Numbered from the stretch's first letter, positions 5,739 through 13,265 are shown. The stretch is 19,118 bases of DNA from JAOUEE01 sp051011595 (GCA_051011595.1 JBPCTQ010000039.1:1-19118), one strand, 5' to 3'. Notes: generated by a model not told the origin, from the letters alone. Program-made: numbers and translations.

Positions 5739-8002
5739 TCATGGACCGGCGTCTCTTGCCGCTCGTCGAGTTGGCCAGCGTGTTGCTCACGCTGTCCATC
5801 GTGGTCGGGTTCCATCGTCTGTTCGAGGACGACAGCTTCGTGGCCCCTCTCGTGGTGGTCGCCCTGGTTACACACGGACTGGCCATCTTGTTGCGGCGCA
5901 CCGGCCGCGGCTTGGCCCTCACCGCCCTCACCACCATGGTGGTGGTCACCGGCCTGATCACCGTGACGCACTACCGAGACACAGCCCGCGGTTTCATCCC
6001 CACCGGCGCCACCCGCGAGGCATTCCGCACCGATCTCCAGACCGCGTGGGACACCTTCGGCGAGGTGGCCGCCCCCACCGAGGCGCTCACCGGCTTCGTG
6101 GTCATGGCCTCCATCGGGATCTGGTTGTGTGCCTTCCTGGTCGACTGGGCGGCCTTCCGGTTGGGGTCCAAGGTCGAGACCCTGCTCCCTCCGGCCGCAC
6201 TGTTCGGGTTCCAGGCGGTGGTGGGTGGCGACCGGGCCCGGATCGCGTCGGCCGTCTGCTTCGGGGCGGCGGCCATCCTCTTCGTCCTCACCCATCGGGT
6301 GTGCTCGCTCGAGCGCGACGGGCGATGGCTGGCCGAGGGCGAAGGTCAAGGCAGCACGGCATTGTTGCGGGGTGGGGCCGTGCTCAGTGTGGTGGCCGTC
6401 CTGGTCGGGCTGGGCGTGGGGCCGCTCCTCCCCGGCGCCGAAGACGAGCCGCTGGTCGAGCTCGACCCGTCCGGCGACGGCGACGGCACCCGGTGGGTCG
6501 AGAACCCACTCGTCGACATCCGCAACAAACTGTTCGAGCAGTCCGATTCGGTGATGTTCACCGTGAGTACCGTGGCCGCCCCCGACTACTGGCGCATGAT
6601 CTCGCTGCACGAGTTCGACGGCGACCAGTGGAGTACGTCCGACACCTACGTCGACGCCGAGACCGAGCTGGCCTCGGGCCAACCCGAAGCGCTGGGCACC
6701 GAATGGGTCAACCAGATCTTCACGATGGTCAACATGGTGTCCAACTGGCTGCCGGCCGCCTACGAGGCGCGGTCGGTCGTCGCCCCGGACTTCAGCCCCA
6801 ACTGGAGCCCCAACACCGGTGCCCTGCTCATGCCCCGCGATCGACCCCTGGAGTCGGGCGACTACTACACGGTGGTGTCGCAGGTCCCCGACCGCGATCT
6901 GGCCGCGGTCACCTCACCCTCGGCGGACATTCCGGCCGAGATCGCCGATGTCTACCTCGACCTCCCCAACGACTTCAGCACCCGGGTACGCCAGGAAGCC
7001 CAGGACATCGTCGATCGAGCAGGAGCCACCACCGCCTACGAGAAGGCGCTGGCGCTGCAGAACTTCTTCCTCGAGCAGTTCACCTACGACCTCGACGTGG
7101 CCGAAGGTCACTCCAACGCCGACATCGAGGAGTTCGTGTTCGACCTCCAGCGGGGGTACTGCGAACAGTTCTCGGGCAGCTTCGCCGCCATGGCACGGGC
7201 CATCGGCCTGCCATCGCGGGTCGCCGTCGGATTCACGCCAGGTGAGTACAACCCCGAGGGGGGCTACTACGTGGTGCGGGGCACCCACGCCCACGCCTGG
7301 CCCGAGGTGTGGTTCCCCGACGCAGGGTGGGTGCGGTTCGAACCCACTCCACAACGGGGCCTGCCACGAGACGAACCCCTCACCCAGGTCCCTCCGGTTC
7401 CCATTCCCGAGGTCGTGCCCGATCCGGCCGACACCGAGGGCGTCACCGTCCCCACCACCCAGCCGCCACCCACCGTCACCACCCCCGCCGACGCTGCTCC
7501 CCCGGCCGGCGGAGAAGCGGGCCTGTTGTTCGTGGGTCTGCAGCGTCGGACATCTCTCACGCCGTTGGTCATTGCCCTCGTCGTCGTGGTGCTGTTGGTC
7601 GCGGCCGCCGCCCTTCTGTTCGGCATCAAACGGCGGGACCAACACCGTCGACAGGCCGGCGACGCCCCGGTGCGGGTGCAGATCGGGCGAGCGTGGGACG
7701 ACGCCCTCGACTCATTGGTCATGACCGGCACCAACATCGACGAGGCCGAGACGGCCAACGAATTCTCCAGGCGAGCAGCCGATCGAGTGGACGACACCAC
7801 CGCCTCCGAGCTCAGGGACCTGGCGGTGCTGACCACGGTGGCGCAGTACTCCGGCGACGAGATGACGCCGGAACGAGGCGAGGATGCTCGCCGGATGGCT
7901 GCCGCCATTCGTGGGTACTGCAACACCCAGGTGACCCGATCGCGGCGGCTCCTGTGGGAGCTCGATCCCCGCCCGCTGTTCCGTCCCCGTCACCGACCGT
8001 AG
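5735..8002 (+). CDS. Membrane transglutaminase-like protein (TgpA type)
   Basis: A 755-residue protein. The N-terminal part contains about six hydrophobic segments (residues ~7-28, 33-53, 57-78, 107-133, 141-185, and one near 210-230). A long extracytoplasmic region follows with a transglutaminase-like domain: Cys476 in GYCEQFSG and His520 in THAHAWPEVWF, 44 residues apart as in TgpA. The third catalytic position, Asp in many relatives, is Glu536 in RFEPTP. A Pro/Thr-rich linker and a last membrane helix (LTPLVIALVVVVLLVAAAALLF) lead to a cytoplasmic DUF4129-like tail. It is probably a cell-surface peptidase or amidating enzyme working with the MoxR and DUF58 partners. The start overlaps the DUF58 stop (ATGA). 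The last codons lie in a 58-bp tandem duplication. Confidence 0.93.
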   Translation: MIMDRRLLPLVELASVLLTLSIVVGFHRLFEDDSFVAPLVVVALVTHGLAILLRRTGRGLALTALTTMVVVTGLITVTHYRDTARGFIPTGATREAFRTDLQTAWDTFGEVAAPTEALTGFVVMASIGIWLCAFLVDWAAFRLGSKVETLLPPAALFGFQAVVGGDRARIASAVCFGAAAILFVLTHRVCSLERDGRWLAEGEGQGSTALLRGGAVLSVVAVLVGLGVGPLLPGAEDEPLVELDPSGDGDGTRWVENPLVDIRNKLFEQSDSVMFTVSTVAAPDYWRMISLHEFDGDQWSTSDTYVDAETELASGQPEALGTEWVNQIFTMVNMVSNWLPAAYEARSVVAPDFSPNWSPNTGALLMPRDRPLESGDYYTVVSQVPDRDLAAVTSPSADIPAEIADVYLDLPNDFSTRVRQEAQDIVDRAGATTAYEKALALQNFFLEQFTYDLDVAEGHSNADIEEFVFDLQRGYCEQFSGSFAAMARAIGLPSRVAVGFTPGEYNPEGGYYVVRGTHAHAWPEVWFPDAGWVRFEPTPQRGLPRDEPLTQVPPVPIPEVVPDPADTEGVTVPTTQPPPTVTTPADAAPPAGGEAGLLFVGLQRRTSLTPLVIALVVVVLLVAAAALLFGIKRRDQHRRQAGDAPVRVQIGRAWDDALDSLVMTGTNIDEAETANEFSRRAADRVDDTTASELRDLAVLTTVAQYSGDEMTPERGEDARRMAAAIRGYCNTQVTRSRRLLWELDPRPLFRPRHRP

Positions 8003-8077
8003 GGTCAGAGCCCCACAGTTCGATCTGCGCCTGCTTTTTCGTCCCCGTCACCGACCGCAGGGCCAGAACCCCACAGT
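7963..8077. repeat. 58-bp tandem duplication across the transglutaminase stop codon
   Basis: Bases 7963-8019 and 8021-8077 match at 49 of 57 positions with a fixed offset of 58. The best part (7982-8019 against 8040-8077) matches at 35 of 38. The first copy encodes the gene's last residues, LFRPRHRP, and its stop. The second lies outside the gene and would encode the same LFRPRHRP in another frame. The period of 58 is not a multiple of three. Shorter CAGTCGCT repeats follow at 8074-8089. Confidence 0.85.
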
Positions 8078-8103
8078 CGCTCAGTCGCTTCGGACGCTTC
8101 GGG

Positions 8104-8487
8104 TTATTCCTCTTCGTCTTCGCGCCGGAACCGGTCGCGCACCCGGTTGCCCGTGGAGCCGAGGTAGTCGCGTATACCGGCGCCGCGCATGTTCTGTGTC
8201 ATCTGCTGGAGGCCGACTCGACCCAACTGACGGGCGTTTCGTTCGAACATGAACGCCGACGCCAACATGATGAGGAAACCGATGAAGGCCACCCCGAAGT
8301 GCACCGACAGGGTCATCAACAAGAAGATGACACCGACCACGAAGCCCAGCATCGACCACTTCATGTTGCGGAAGGCGTGGGTGTAGACGGTGGTGGAGCC
8401 CACCTCGCGTGCGAGCGCGGGATCGGTCTCGTAGAGCTGCTGCTCGATCTCGCTGAGGATGCGCTGCTCGTCTTCGGAAAGCGGCAC
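8104..8487 (-). CDS. DUF3040 family membrane protein
   Basis: A 127-residue protein starting at a GTG (8485-8487) with the family's typical PLSEDEQRILSEIEQQLYETDPALA, followed by two membrane helices (WSMLGFVVGVIFLLMTL and FGVAFIGFLIMLASAFMF) and a basic then acidic tail (RDRFRREDEEE). DUF3040 is almost confined to Actinobacteria, and its genes often lie near mraZ or dinB, as here. The function is unknown. The GTG start has AAAGGA 11 bases upstream. An in-frame ATG at 8518-8520 would add 11 residues but has no ribosome-binding site, so the shorter form is preferred. It ends towards the transglutaminase gene, with about 100 bases between them. Confidence 0.88.
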   Translation of the reverse strand: MPLSEDEQRILSEIEQQLYETDPALAREVGSTTVYTHAFRNMKWSMLGFVVGVIFLLMTLSVHFGVAFIGFLIMLASAFMFERNARQLGRVGLQQMTQNMRGAGIRDYLGSTGNRVRDRFRREDEEE

Positions 8488-8549
8488 GGTTGGGGGGTTC
8501 CTTTCGCCCGCACCAGCCATGACTGCAAAGGAGGCTCGGTGCTTCAGAA

Positions 8550-8578
8550 ATCATCGCACAGTGCGGGAGCCTCAACAA
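8550..8578 (-). promoter_or_regulatory. Possible promoter of the DUF3040 gene
   Basis: On the minus strand TTGTTG (8573-8578), 17 bases and GATGAT (8550-8555) form a weak promoter. An 11-base palindrome, CGCACAGTGCG (8555-8565), lies in the spacer, and a 7-bp inverted repeat (GAGGCTC at 8531-8537, GAGCCTC at 8567-8573) encloses the -10. Confidence 0.3.
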
Positions 8579-8629
8579 CGCGAGGGCCACACGTCTCCAT
8601 CGGCGCCGAGAGCCGGTGCCCTGAGTTCT

Positions 8630-9883
8630 TCACTCATCGGGACCCCATTGTTGGTCCCCTCGCCGTTTGGTGCGCACCCGTCCATCGTCGGTGAGACTGG
8701 CCGGGCCGATGGCATCACCGCCGTACCGAGCCCGGATCTCGTCGACCGCCGTCGTGGCATCATCCCAGTCCGGGCCGGTCACATCATCGAGCGTGAGCTG
8801 GCGGTAGCCGCCGGCGACCAGACCACTGGCGGCCACCCCCAGGAGCCGTACACCGCCCGCCACATCGACGCTGTCGAGCAACCGGCGAGCCGGTTCGACG
8901 ATCTCCTGCGCCGTCTCGGCGGGCACACCAGGGGTCACCGACCGCGAGATGGTGCGGAAATCGCCGAAACGAACCTTGATACCCACCGTGCGAGCCGCCA
9001 GGCCGTGGTCCCGCAGTCGAGACGCCACCGAGTCACCCATCCGCAGCAACTCCCGCTCGAGATCGCCCCGGTCGCGGCGGTCATGGGCGAACGTCTCCTC
9101 GTGGCTGATCGATTTGGGGGTCTGGTCGGGCTCGACCGTGCGGTCGTCGATGGCGTGGGCCAAACGCCAGAGGTGACGGCCGTTGGCCTCGCCCAGTGCA
9201 CTCACCGCGGCGGACTCGGGCAGCTCAGCCAGGTCACCGATGGTGGTGATTCCCAGGCGATCGAGTTTGGCCAGCGTCTTCGGCCCCACCCCCCACAGGT
9301 CCTTCACCGGCAGCGGATGAAGGAATTCCAGCTCTGCGCCGCTCTCGATGACAGCCACGCCGCTCCCGAAGACCGGCCCGGTGGGAGTGGCCCTCGGTTT
9401 GGCCGCCTCCGAAGCCAGCTTGGCCAAGAACATGACCGAGGCCACACCCACTGAACAGGTCAGTTGTTCTTGGTCGAGAATGCGACGGCGAATGCGGCGG
9501 GCGATTTCGGGGGCTGACCCGTGCACGCGGTGCACTCCGCCCACATCGAGGAAGGCTTCATCGAGCGACAACGGCTGCACGAGCGGCGTGAACTCACGAA
9601 AGATCGCCATCAGCCGAGCGCTGACCTCGCTGTACAGGCTGTGATCACCCGACAAGAAGACGGCGTCCGGGCACAACCGTTGCGCCCGTGTCGAGGGCAT
9701 CGCCGAATAGACGCCATAGGCCCGGGCCTCATAGGACGCGGCCGCAACCACTCCACGCGACCCCTTGCCACCGACCACAACCGGCTGCCCCCGCAGCTCG
9801 GGCCGACGCAACAACTCGACCGACACATAGAAGGCGTCCATGTCGACGTGGATGAACGGCAGAGAAGTGGCCGGGGCAGGCAC
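8630..9883 (-). CDS. dinB: DNA polymerase IV (Y family)
   Basis: A 417-residue translesion polymerase. Catalytic acids are in HVDMDAFYVSVE (Asp14, Asp16) and PLSLDEAFLD (Asp108, Glu109), with Tyr19 at the steric-gate position. The helix-hairpin-helix thumb region LWGVGPKTLAKLDRLGI and the little-finger domain follow. QLTLDD near residue 367 resembles a beta-clamp-binding motif, and the C-terminus carries the family ending RARYGGDAIGPASL. It should copy past damaged bases or misaligned primers at the fork. The GTG start at 9881-9883 is one base after the Nudix stop codon (TGA-C-GTG), with no separate ribosome-binding site, so translation is probably coupled. No LexA box lies in front of this gene or the Nudix gene. 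Confidence 0.96.
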   Translation of the reverse strand: MPAPATSLPFIHVDMDAFYVSVELLRRPELRGQPVVVGGKGSRGVVAAASYEARAYGVYSAMPSTRAQRLCPDAVFLSGDHSLYSEVSARLMAIFREFTPLVQPLSLDEAFLDVGGVHRVHGSAPEIARRIRRRILDQEQLTCSVGVASVMFLAKLASEAAKPRATPTGPVFGSGVAVIESGAELEFLHPLPVKDLWGVGPKTLAKLDRLGITTIGDLAELPESAAVSALGEANGRHLWRLAHAIDDRTVEPDQTPKSISHEETFAHDRRDRGDLERELLRMGDSVASRLRDHGLAARTVGIKVRFGDFRTISRSVTPGVPAETAQEIVEPARRLLDSVDVAGGVRLLGVAASGLVAGGYRQLTLDDVTGPDWDDATTAVDEIRARYGGDAIGPASLTDDGRVRTKRRGDQQWGPDE

Positions 9884-9884
9884 G

Positions 9885-10370
9885 TCAGAGACGGACGGCT
9901 GTGAGGCTGGTGAGGTTGTGCCCCTCGGCTCGGTACAGGTATCGCTGCGGATCTCCGGTGCGCTGGGTGATCCATTCCTGGAGCGGCTCCCGTACCCACA
10001 TGAACGCGTCGTTCAGGAGCCGGTCGCATTCGTCGGGCGCACAGAAGCGCACGTCCTCGACGATGCCGTCGGGGTCGTCGATGGAGACATCGCCGTGCCA
10101 CTGCTCGGCCGCGAACACGACCACGTCGAGCTGGGTCCCGAGATCGACGAACTCGACCCGGATGTCGTAGAGCTGACTTCCCCAGGTGGTGACCGTGAGC
10201 CCGGTCTCCTCCCGGACCTCGCGCGTGAGCGCGCCGAGAGCCGTCTCCCCGGCGTCGATCACCCCACCCGGAGTAGACCAGTCGAGGCTGCCGTCACGGC
10301 GACGGTTGCTGACCAGCAGGACCTGCTCGTCGACTTCGAGGATGGCGCCGGCCACGGCCCACTCGTGCAT
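9885..10370 (-). CDS. Nudix hydrolase
   Basis: A 161-residue protein with a complete Nudix box starting at GGVIDAGET (about residues 35-43) and ending REVREETGL, giving the metal-binding REVREE. It hydrolyses nucleoside diphosphates linked to another moiety. The substrate cannot be read from the sequence. The N-terminal EWAVAGAILEVDEQVLLVSNRRRDG and W-STPGG are typical of the general MutT-like group. Because dinB begins one base after the stop, a role in cleaning oxidised nucleotides is attractive but is inference. The ATG is at 10368-10370. A CAGACT hexamer lies 6 bases upstream, a weak leaderless candidate. Confidence 0.92.
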   Translation of the reverse strand: MHEWAVAGAILEVDEQVLLVSNRRRDGSLDWSTPGGVIDAGETALGALTREVREETGLTVTTWGSQLYDIRVEFVDLGTQLDVVVFAAEQWHGDVSIDDPDGIVEDVRFCAPDECDRLLNDAFMWVREPLQEWITQRTGDPQRYLYRAEGHNLTSLTAVRL

Positions 10371-10411
10371 CGACCCAGTCTGGCCGATCCGAAGAGCTCG
10401 CGGTGACTCGC

Positions 10412-11266
10412 TCAGTCCTCGTCGGCAGGGCGTTCAATGCGGGTGGCGGCGTCTATGTCGATTCCAGCGTCTTCGTTGGCCGCACGCTCGGCGGCCGAGG
10501 GACGCTCGAGGACCGCTGCGTCACCGATCTCCACGGCGTCGTTCATGCCCAGGACTGCTGGTGTGGTCGAACCGGTCCCGACGATCACTCCCTCGGTCGC
10601 GGCCTCCGAATCCGACAGCGGCAGCATCAGTCCCACCTGATCGGACGGCACCGGCGTCGACTCGGCCATCGAATCGGCCTCTCGTTGCACCAGGACCAGA
10701 CCACCGACGGCAGTCAGCCCCACCAGCAGTCCGGCAATCGGCACCACTGTCGCTTTGCGAAAGAGCCGAGACGTATCTCGCAGCTCGGGGCGATAGTCGT
10801 CGACCAGATTCTTCAAACGGTGGTGCACGACGTCGACATCATCGGTGAGGGCACGACCCAATACCGACAGGTCGACATCGCGGAAGGTGATGGGCGACCC
10901 CAACGGAAGTCCGCGCAGGGCGTACACCAAGGCCAGGTAACGGGTGAGCACCTGGTCGTCGCGATCGGTATCGCCCAAACCGACGGTCTGCTCGGCTGCC
11001 GCGATGGTGCCTTCGTCGACGTCGATGACGAGTTCGGTGCGGCGGGGAACGATCGAGCCGTGTTCGACGCCGTAGACCGCATCGATCAGTTCCATGGTCG
11101 CGGGATCGAGCAAGCGGACGCCCGCCTCCATGGCGTCGAGGTCAGCCGTGTCGAGGCCGTGGAGGGCGGAGAGCTCGGGCAGCGTCCAACCCAGCTCCTC
11201 CCGTCGTTCGCGCAACAGGCGACCCAGGCGAACCGGAGGTATCAGATCAGCCGAGATAGACCACAC
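10412..11266 (-). CDS. HTH-domain protein with one membrane helix (RodZ-like layout)
   Basis: A 284-residue protein in the GTG-start form. Residues 12-66 (VRLGRLLRERREELGWTLPELSAL and on) form a Cro/C1-type helix-turn-helix. Residues 75-168 are an uncharacterised, mostly helical region. A single membrane helix spans about 172-194 after the basic RLFRKA, so the HTH end should be inside. The last 90 residues are acidic and Ala/Glu/Asp rich and would be outside. This order, cytoplasmic HTH then helix then extracytoplasmic tail, is that of the cytoskeletal protein RodZ or membrane-bound regulators, but no RodZ-specific domain is visible. The function is unknown. The GTG at 11264-11266 is chosen because the longer frame to 11356 would overlap the neighbouring gene. 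The start is not certain, as no ribosome-binding site is seen. Confidence 0.75.
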   Translation of the reverse strand: MWSISADLIPPVRLGRLLRERREELGWTLPELSALHGLDTADLDAMEAGVRLLDPATMELIDAVYGVEHGSIVPRRTELVIDVDEGTIAAAEQTVGLGDTDRDDQVLTRYLALVYALRGLPLGSPITFRDVDLSVLGRALTDDVDVVHHRLKNLVDDYRPELRDTSRLFRKATVVPIAGLLVGLTAVGGLVLVQREADSMAESTPVPSDQVGLMLPLSDSEAATEGVIVGTGSTTPAVLGMNDAVEIGDAAVLERPSAAERAANEDAGIDIDAATRIERPADED

Positions 11267-11313
11267 ACCTATGACATCGGCATGAATCGTCGCGAACTTG
11301 AGTGTTCCGCCGA

Positions 11314-12039
11314 TCAGCTTCGGCGCCGTCGCCACACTCGGTCGCGGACACCCCACCAGGTGACCAGGGCCAAGGCTTCGACGATGATCCGCCCCGACAT
11401 CTTCGACGTGCCGAGCACTCGATCGGTGAAGGCGATGGGAACCTCGACGATTCGACCACCGAGCTGATCGATCTGGTACGCCATCTCGATCTGGAAGCCG
11501 TAGCCCTCAGCCTTCACCTGATCGAGCGGCACCTTGGCCAGCGCGTCGGCCCGATAGGCCCGATAGCCCGATGTGGCGTCGCAGACATCGAGGCCCAGGA
11601 CGAGTGCCGCATACCGATTTCCCCATCGCGACAGCAGCCGTCGCCGCAGCGACCAATTGGGAATGCTCCCCCCGGGGATGTATCGGCTCCCCACCGCCAG
11701 GGCGGCACCATCGGCCACCGGGGCCAGCAACCATGGAAGGGCGGCGGGGCTGTGGGACAGATCCGAATCCATCTCGACCAGCACCTCGAAGCCGCGCTGG
11801 AGGCCGTGGCGAAAGCCGGCTCGGTAGGCTGAACCCAGGCCCTGCTTCCCCTCGCGCCGCCGGACCTCGACCTGGCCGATCTCGTCGGCCAGCGCCTCGG
11901 CCAGGTCGGCCGTACCGTCGGGACTCCCGTCGTCGACCACCAGCATGGCGGCCTCCGGGACGTGTTCGCGTATGCCGCGCAAGACCGCCTCGATGTTCTC
12001 GGCCTCCTGATAGGTGGGCAGCACCACGAGGGTTCGCAC
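11314..12039 (-). CDS. Polyprenol-phosphate mannosyltransferase (GT2, Ppm1/DPM1-like)
   Basis: A 241-residue GT-A glycosyltransferase. The N-terminus shows LPTYQEAENI (residues 7-16) and VVDDGSPDGT (34-43). DSD at 91-93 is the metal/nucleotide-sugar motif, followed by SHSP. SGYRAYR and GYGFQIEMAYQ are typical of dolichol/polyprenol-phosphate mannose synthases. It moves mannose from GDP-mannose to polyprenyl phosphate at the inner membrane face, providing the donor for lipoglycans or glycoproteins. It has no extra membrane domain or acyltransferase fusion. The start is the GTG at 12037-12039. There is no ribosome-binding site, but TAGGCT lies exactly 6 bases upstream, so the mRNA is probably leaderless. 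It is the first gene of the minus-strand set ending at DUF3040. Confidence 0.93.
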   Translation of the reverse strand: MRTLVVLPTYQEAENIEAVLRGIREHVPEAAMLVVDDGSPDGTADLAEALADEIGQVEVRRREGKQGLGSAYRAGFRHGLQRGFEVLVEMDSDLSHSPAALPWLLAPVADGAALAVGSRYIPGGSIPNWSLRRRLLSRWGNRYAALVLGLDVCDATSGYRAYRADALAKVPLDQVKAEGYGFQIEMAYQIDQLGGRIVEVPIAFTDRVLGTSKMSGRIIVEALALVTWWGVRDRVWRRRRS

Positions 12040-12045
12040 CGCCGC

Positions 12046-12051
12046 AGCCTA
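12046..12051 (-). promoter_or_regulatory. -10-like hexamer for a leaderless mannosyltransferase transcript
   Basis: Minus-strand TAGGCT, 6 bases before the GTG start at 12039. No clear -35 element is seen. Confidence 0.4.
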
Positions 12052-12081
12052 CGAGGCCGAGCCACCCCTGAGGGGGGATCG

Positions 12082-12117
12082 CCCGGCCCGTGGTGACCGA
12101 AGCGGGCCGGGTACTCT
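12082..12117 (+). promoter_or_regulatory. Inverted repeat and -10-like hexamer in the divergent promoter region
   Basis: CCCGGCCCG (12082-12090) and CGGGCCGGG (12103-12111) form a perfect 9-bp inverted repeat with a 12-base centre. The right arm touches TACTCT (12112-12117), which lies 6 bases before the GTG start at 12124 and so could be the -10 of a leaderless mRNA. The repeat sits between two divergent genes and is well placed for an operator. Confidence 0.5.
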
Positions 12118-12123
12118 CGCGCC

Positions 12124-12426
12124 GTGCCGACAACGCCGTCACCGTCCTCCGCCGCACCCATCGAATCGGCAGCGCCGTCCACCCTGGCCCGCTTGTTGGC
12201 CATGGGGACCGTGCTCCTCGGCGGTGCCGCCGGCGGCCTCATCGGCTTCGCGTTCATCGACATCCAGTGCGAGGGCGACTGCTCCACCTGGACCGGGCTG
12301 GGAGCTCTGGTCGGCGCGTTGTGCGGTGCCATCGGACTGGCCATCATCGCCGTGCTCACCCTGAAGGCAATGGGCGAGTGGCGGGCACTGGAAGCGCAGC
12401 GGCAGCTGGCCGATGACACCGACTGA
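12124..12426 (+). CDS. Small two-helix membrane protein, unknown function
   Basis: A 100-residue protein with a Pro/Ser/Ala-rich N-terminus of about 22 residues, two glycine-rich membrane helices (about residues 24-46 and 57-80) and a short charged C-terminus. The loop between the helices contains CEGDC (Cys49, Cys53), which could form a disulphide if it faces outward. No family is recognised. The GTG start has no ribosome-binding site but has a TACTCT hexamer 6 bases upstream. The 3' end overlaps the phosphatase gene by 14 bases, which supports that both are real and co-expressed. It is divergent from the mannosyltransferase gene. Confidence 0.72.
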   Translation: MPTTPSPSSAAPIESAAPSTLARLLAMGTVLLGGAAGGLIGFAFIDIQCEGDCSTWTGLGALVGALCGAIGLAIIAVLTLKAMGEWRALEAQRQLADDTD

Positions 12427-13204
12427 GCTGGACAGCCTGGCCCTGCTGACGTTGTCGGTCGTCGACCAGGTCTGCGGACCGATCGTGGCCGCACGCAACG
12501 CCGGCACCCTCGACATCGACACCAAGTCCAGCGGAACCGACATGGTCACCGAGATGGACCGCTGGAGCGAGGACACCATCATCGCCGCCATTTCCCGCGC
12601 TCGCCCCGACGACGGCTTCGTGGGCGAGGAGGGCGGCCATCAGACCGGATCCAGTGGAGTCATGTGGATCATCGATCCGATCGACGGCACCACCAACTAT
12701 CTCTACGACGTCCCCGGCTTCTCGGTCTCCATCGCGGCCGAGGTCGACGGCCAGGTGATGGTCGGTGTGGTCGCCGACCCGGTCCGTGACGAAGTCTTCA
12801 GCGCCATCCGTGGTCAGGGTGCCCATCGCAACGGCCGCCCGGTGAGGTGTTCGGACAAACCCGATCTCGCCACCGCCCTCATCGGTACCGGCTTCGGCTA
12901 CGACGCCTCCCGGCGTGTCGAACAGGCGTCAGTCCTGGTCGACGTCATCGGTCATGTTCGCGACGTTCGCCGGATGGGTGGAGCGGCGCTCGATCTGTGC
13001 GCCGTGGCCTGTGGCCGCCTCGACGGTTTCTACGAACGAGGCCTGGCCGTCTGGGACGTGGCGGCCGGGGGACTCATCGCCTCGGAGGCCGGGGCCCTGG
13101 TCACCGATCTCGACGGCGTCGAGTCCTGGAGCGACATGGTGGTGTGCGCCGGCCCGGCCCTGCACCCCGAGCTCGTCGGCCTCCTGCGCGCCGCTCATCG
13201 CTGA
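12413..13204 (+). CDS. Inositol monophosphatase family protein
   Basis: A 263-residue Mg-dependent phosphatase of the IMPase/FBPase/CysQ fold. Metal ligands are visible as GEEGG (Glu72, Glu73), WIIDPIDGTTN (Asp88, Asp91) and WDVAAGGLI (Asp215). The expected substrates are inositol-1-phosphate (for inositol lipids, plausible in an actinobacterium), histidinol phosphate (HisN-type) or another sugar phosphate. Motifs alone do not decide. The ATG at 12413 lies inside the end of the upstream membrane-protein gene, so translation is probably coupled. The two-component operon starts about 60 bases downstream. Confidence 0.93.
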   Translation: MTPTELDSLALLTLSVVDQVCGPIVAARNAGTLDIDTKSSGTDMVTEMDRWSEDTIIAAISRARPDDGFVGEEGGHQTGSSGVMWIIDPIDGTTNYLYDVPGFSVSIAAEVDGQVMVGVVADPVRDEVFSAIRGQGAHRNGRPVRCSDKPDLATALIGTGFGYDASRRVEQASVLVDVIGHVRDVRRMGGAALDLCAVACGRLDGFYERGLAVWDVAAGGLIASEAGALVTDLDGVESWSDMVVCAGPALHPELVGLLRAAHR

Positions 13205-13253
13205 CAACCGGCGACCGCAGCACCCCTGTTCCCCGCGCGGCGGCCAGATGAGG

Positions 13254-13259
13254 CACACT
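13254..13259 (+). promoter_or_regulatory. Possible -10 for a leaderless mtrA-like transcript
   Basis: CACACT lies 6 bases before the GTG at 13266, the same distance as the TAnnnT hexamers in front of other genes here, although its first base is not T. No ribosome-binding site precedes this GTG. Confidence 0.3.
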
Positions 13260-13265
13260 CGTGGA

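Noticed and set aside
5315..6682. 455-codon minus-strand open frame
   Set aside because: It is antisense to DUF58 and transglutaminase, dominated by Gly, His, Asp and Gln, with no domain: a shadow of the real coding strand.
8526..8694. Plus-strand AAAGGAGG at 8526-8533 followed by a GTG at 8538
   Set aside because: The sequence is a perfect Shine-Dalgarno match, but the frame runs antisense into the dinB 3' end and gives no recognisable protein. It falls in the DUF3040 promoter region.
11288..11306. GAAC-N6-GTTC near the HTH gene as a LexA box
   Set aside because: Half-sites are separated by 6 bases, not the 4 needed for the LexA site, and the flanking bases do not fit.
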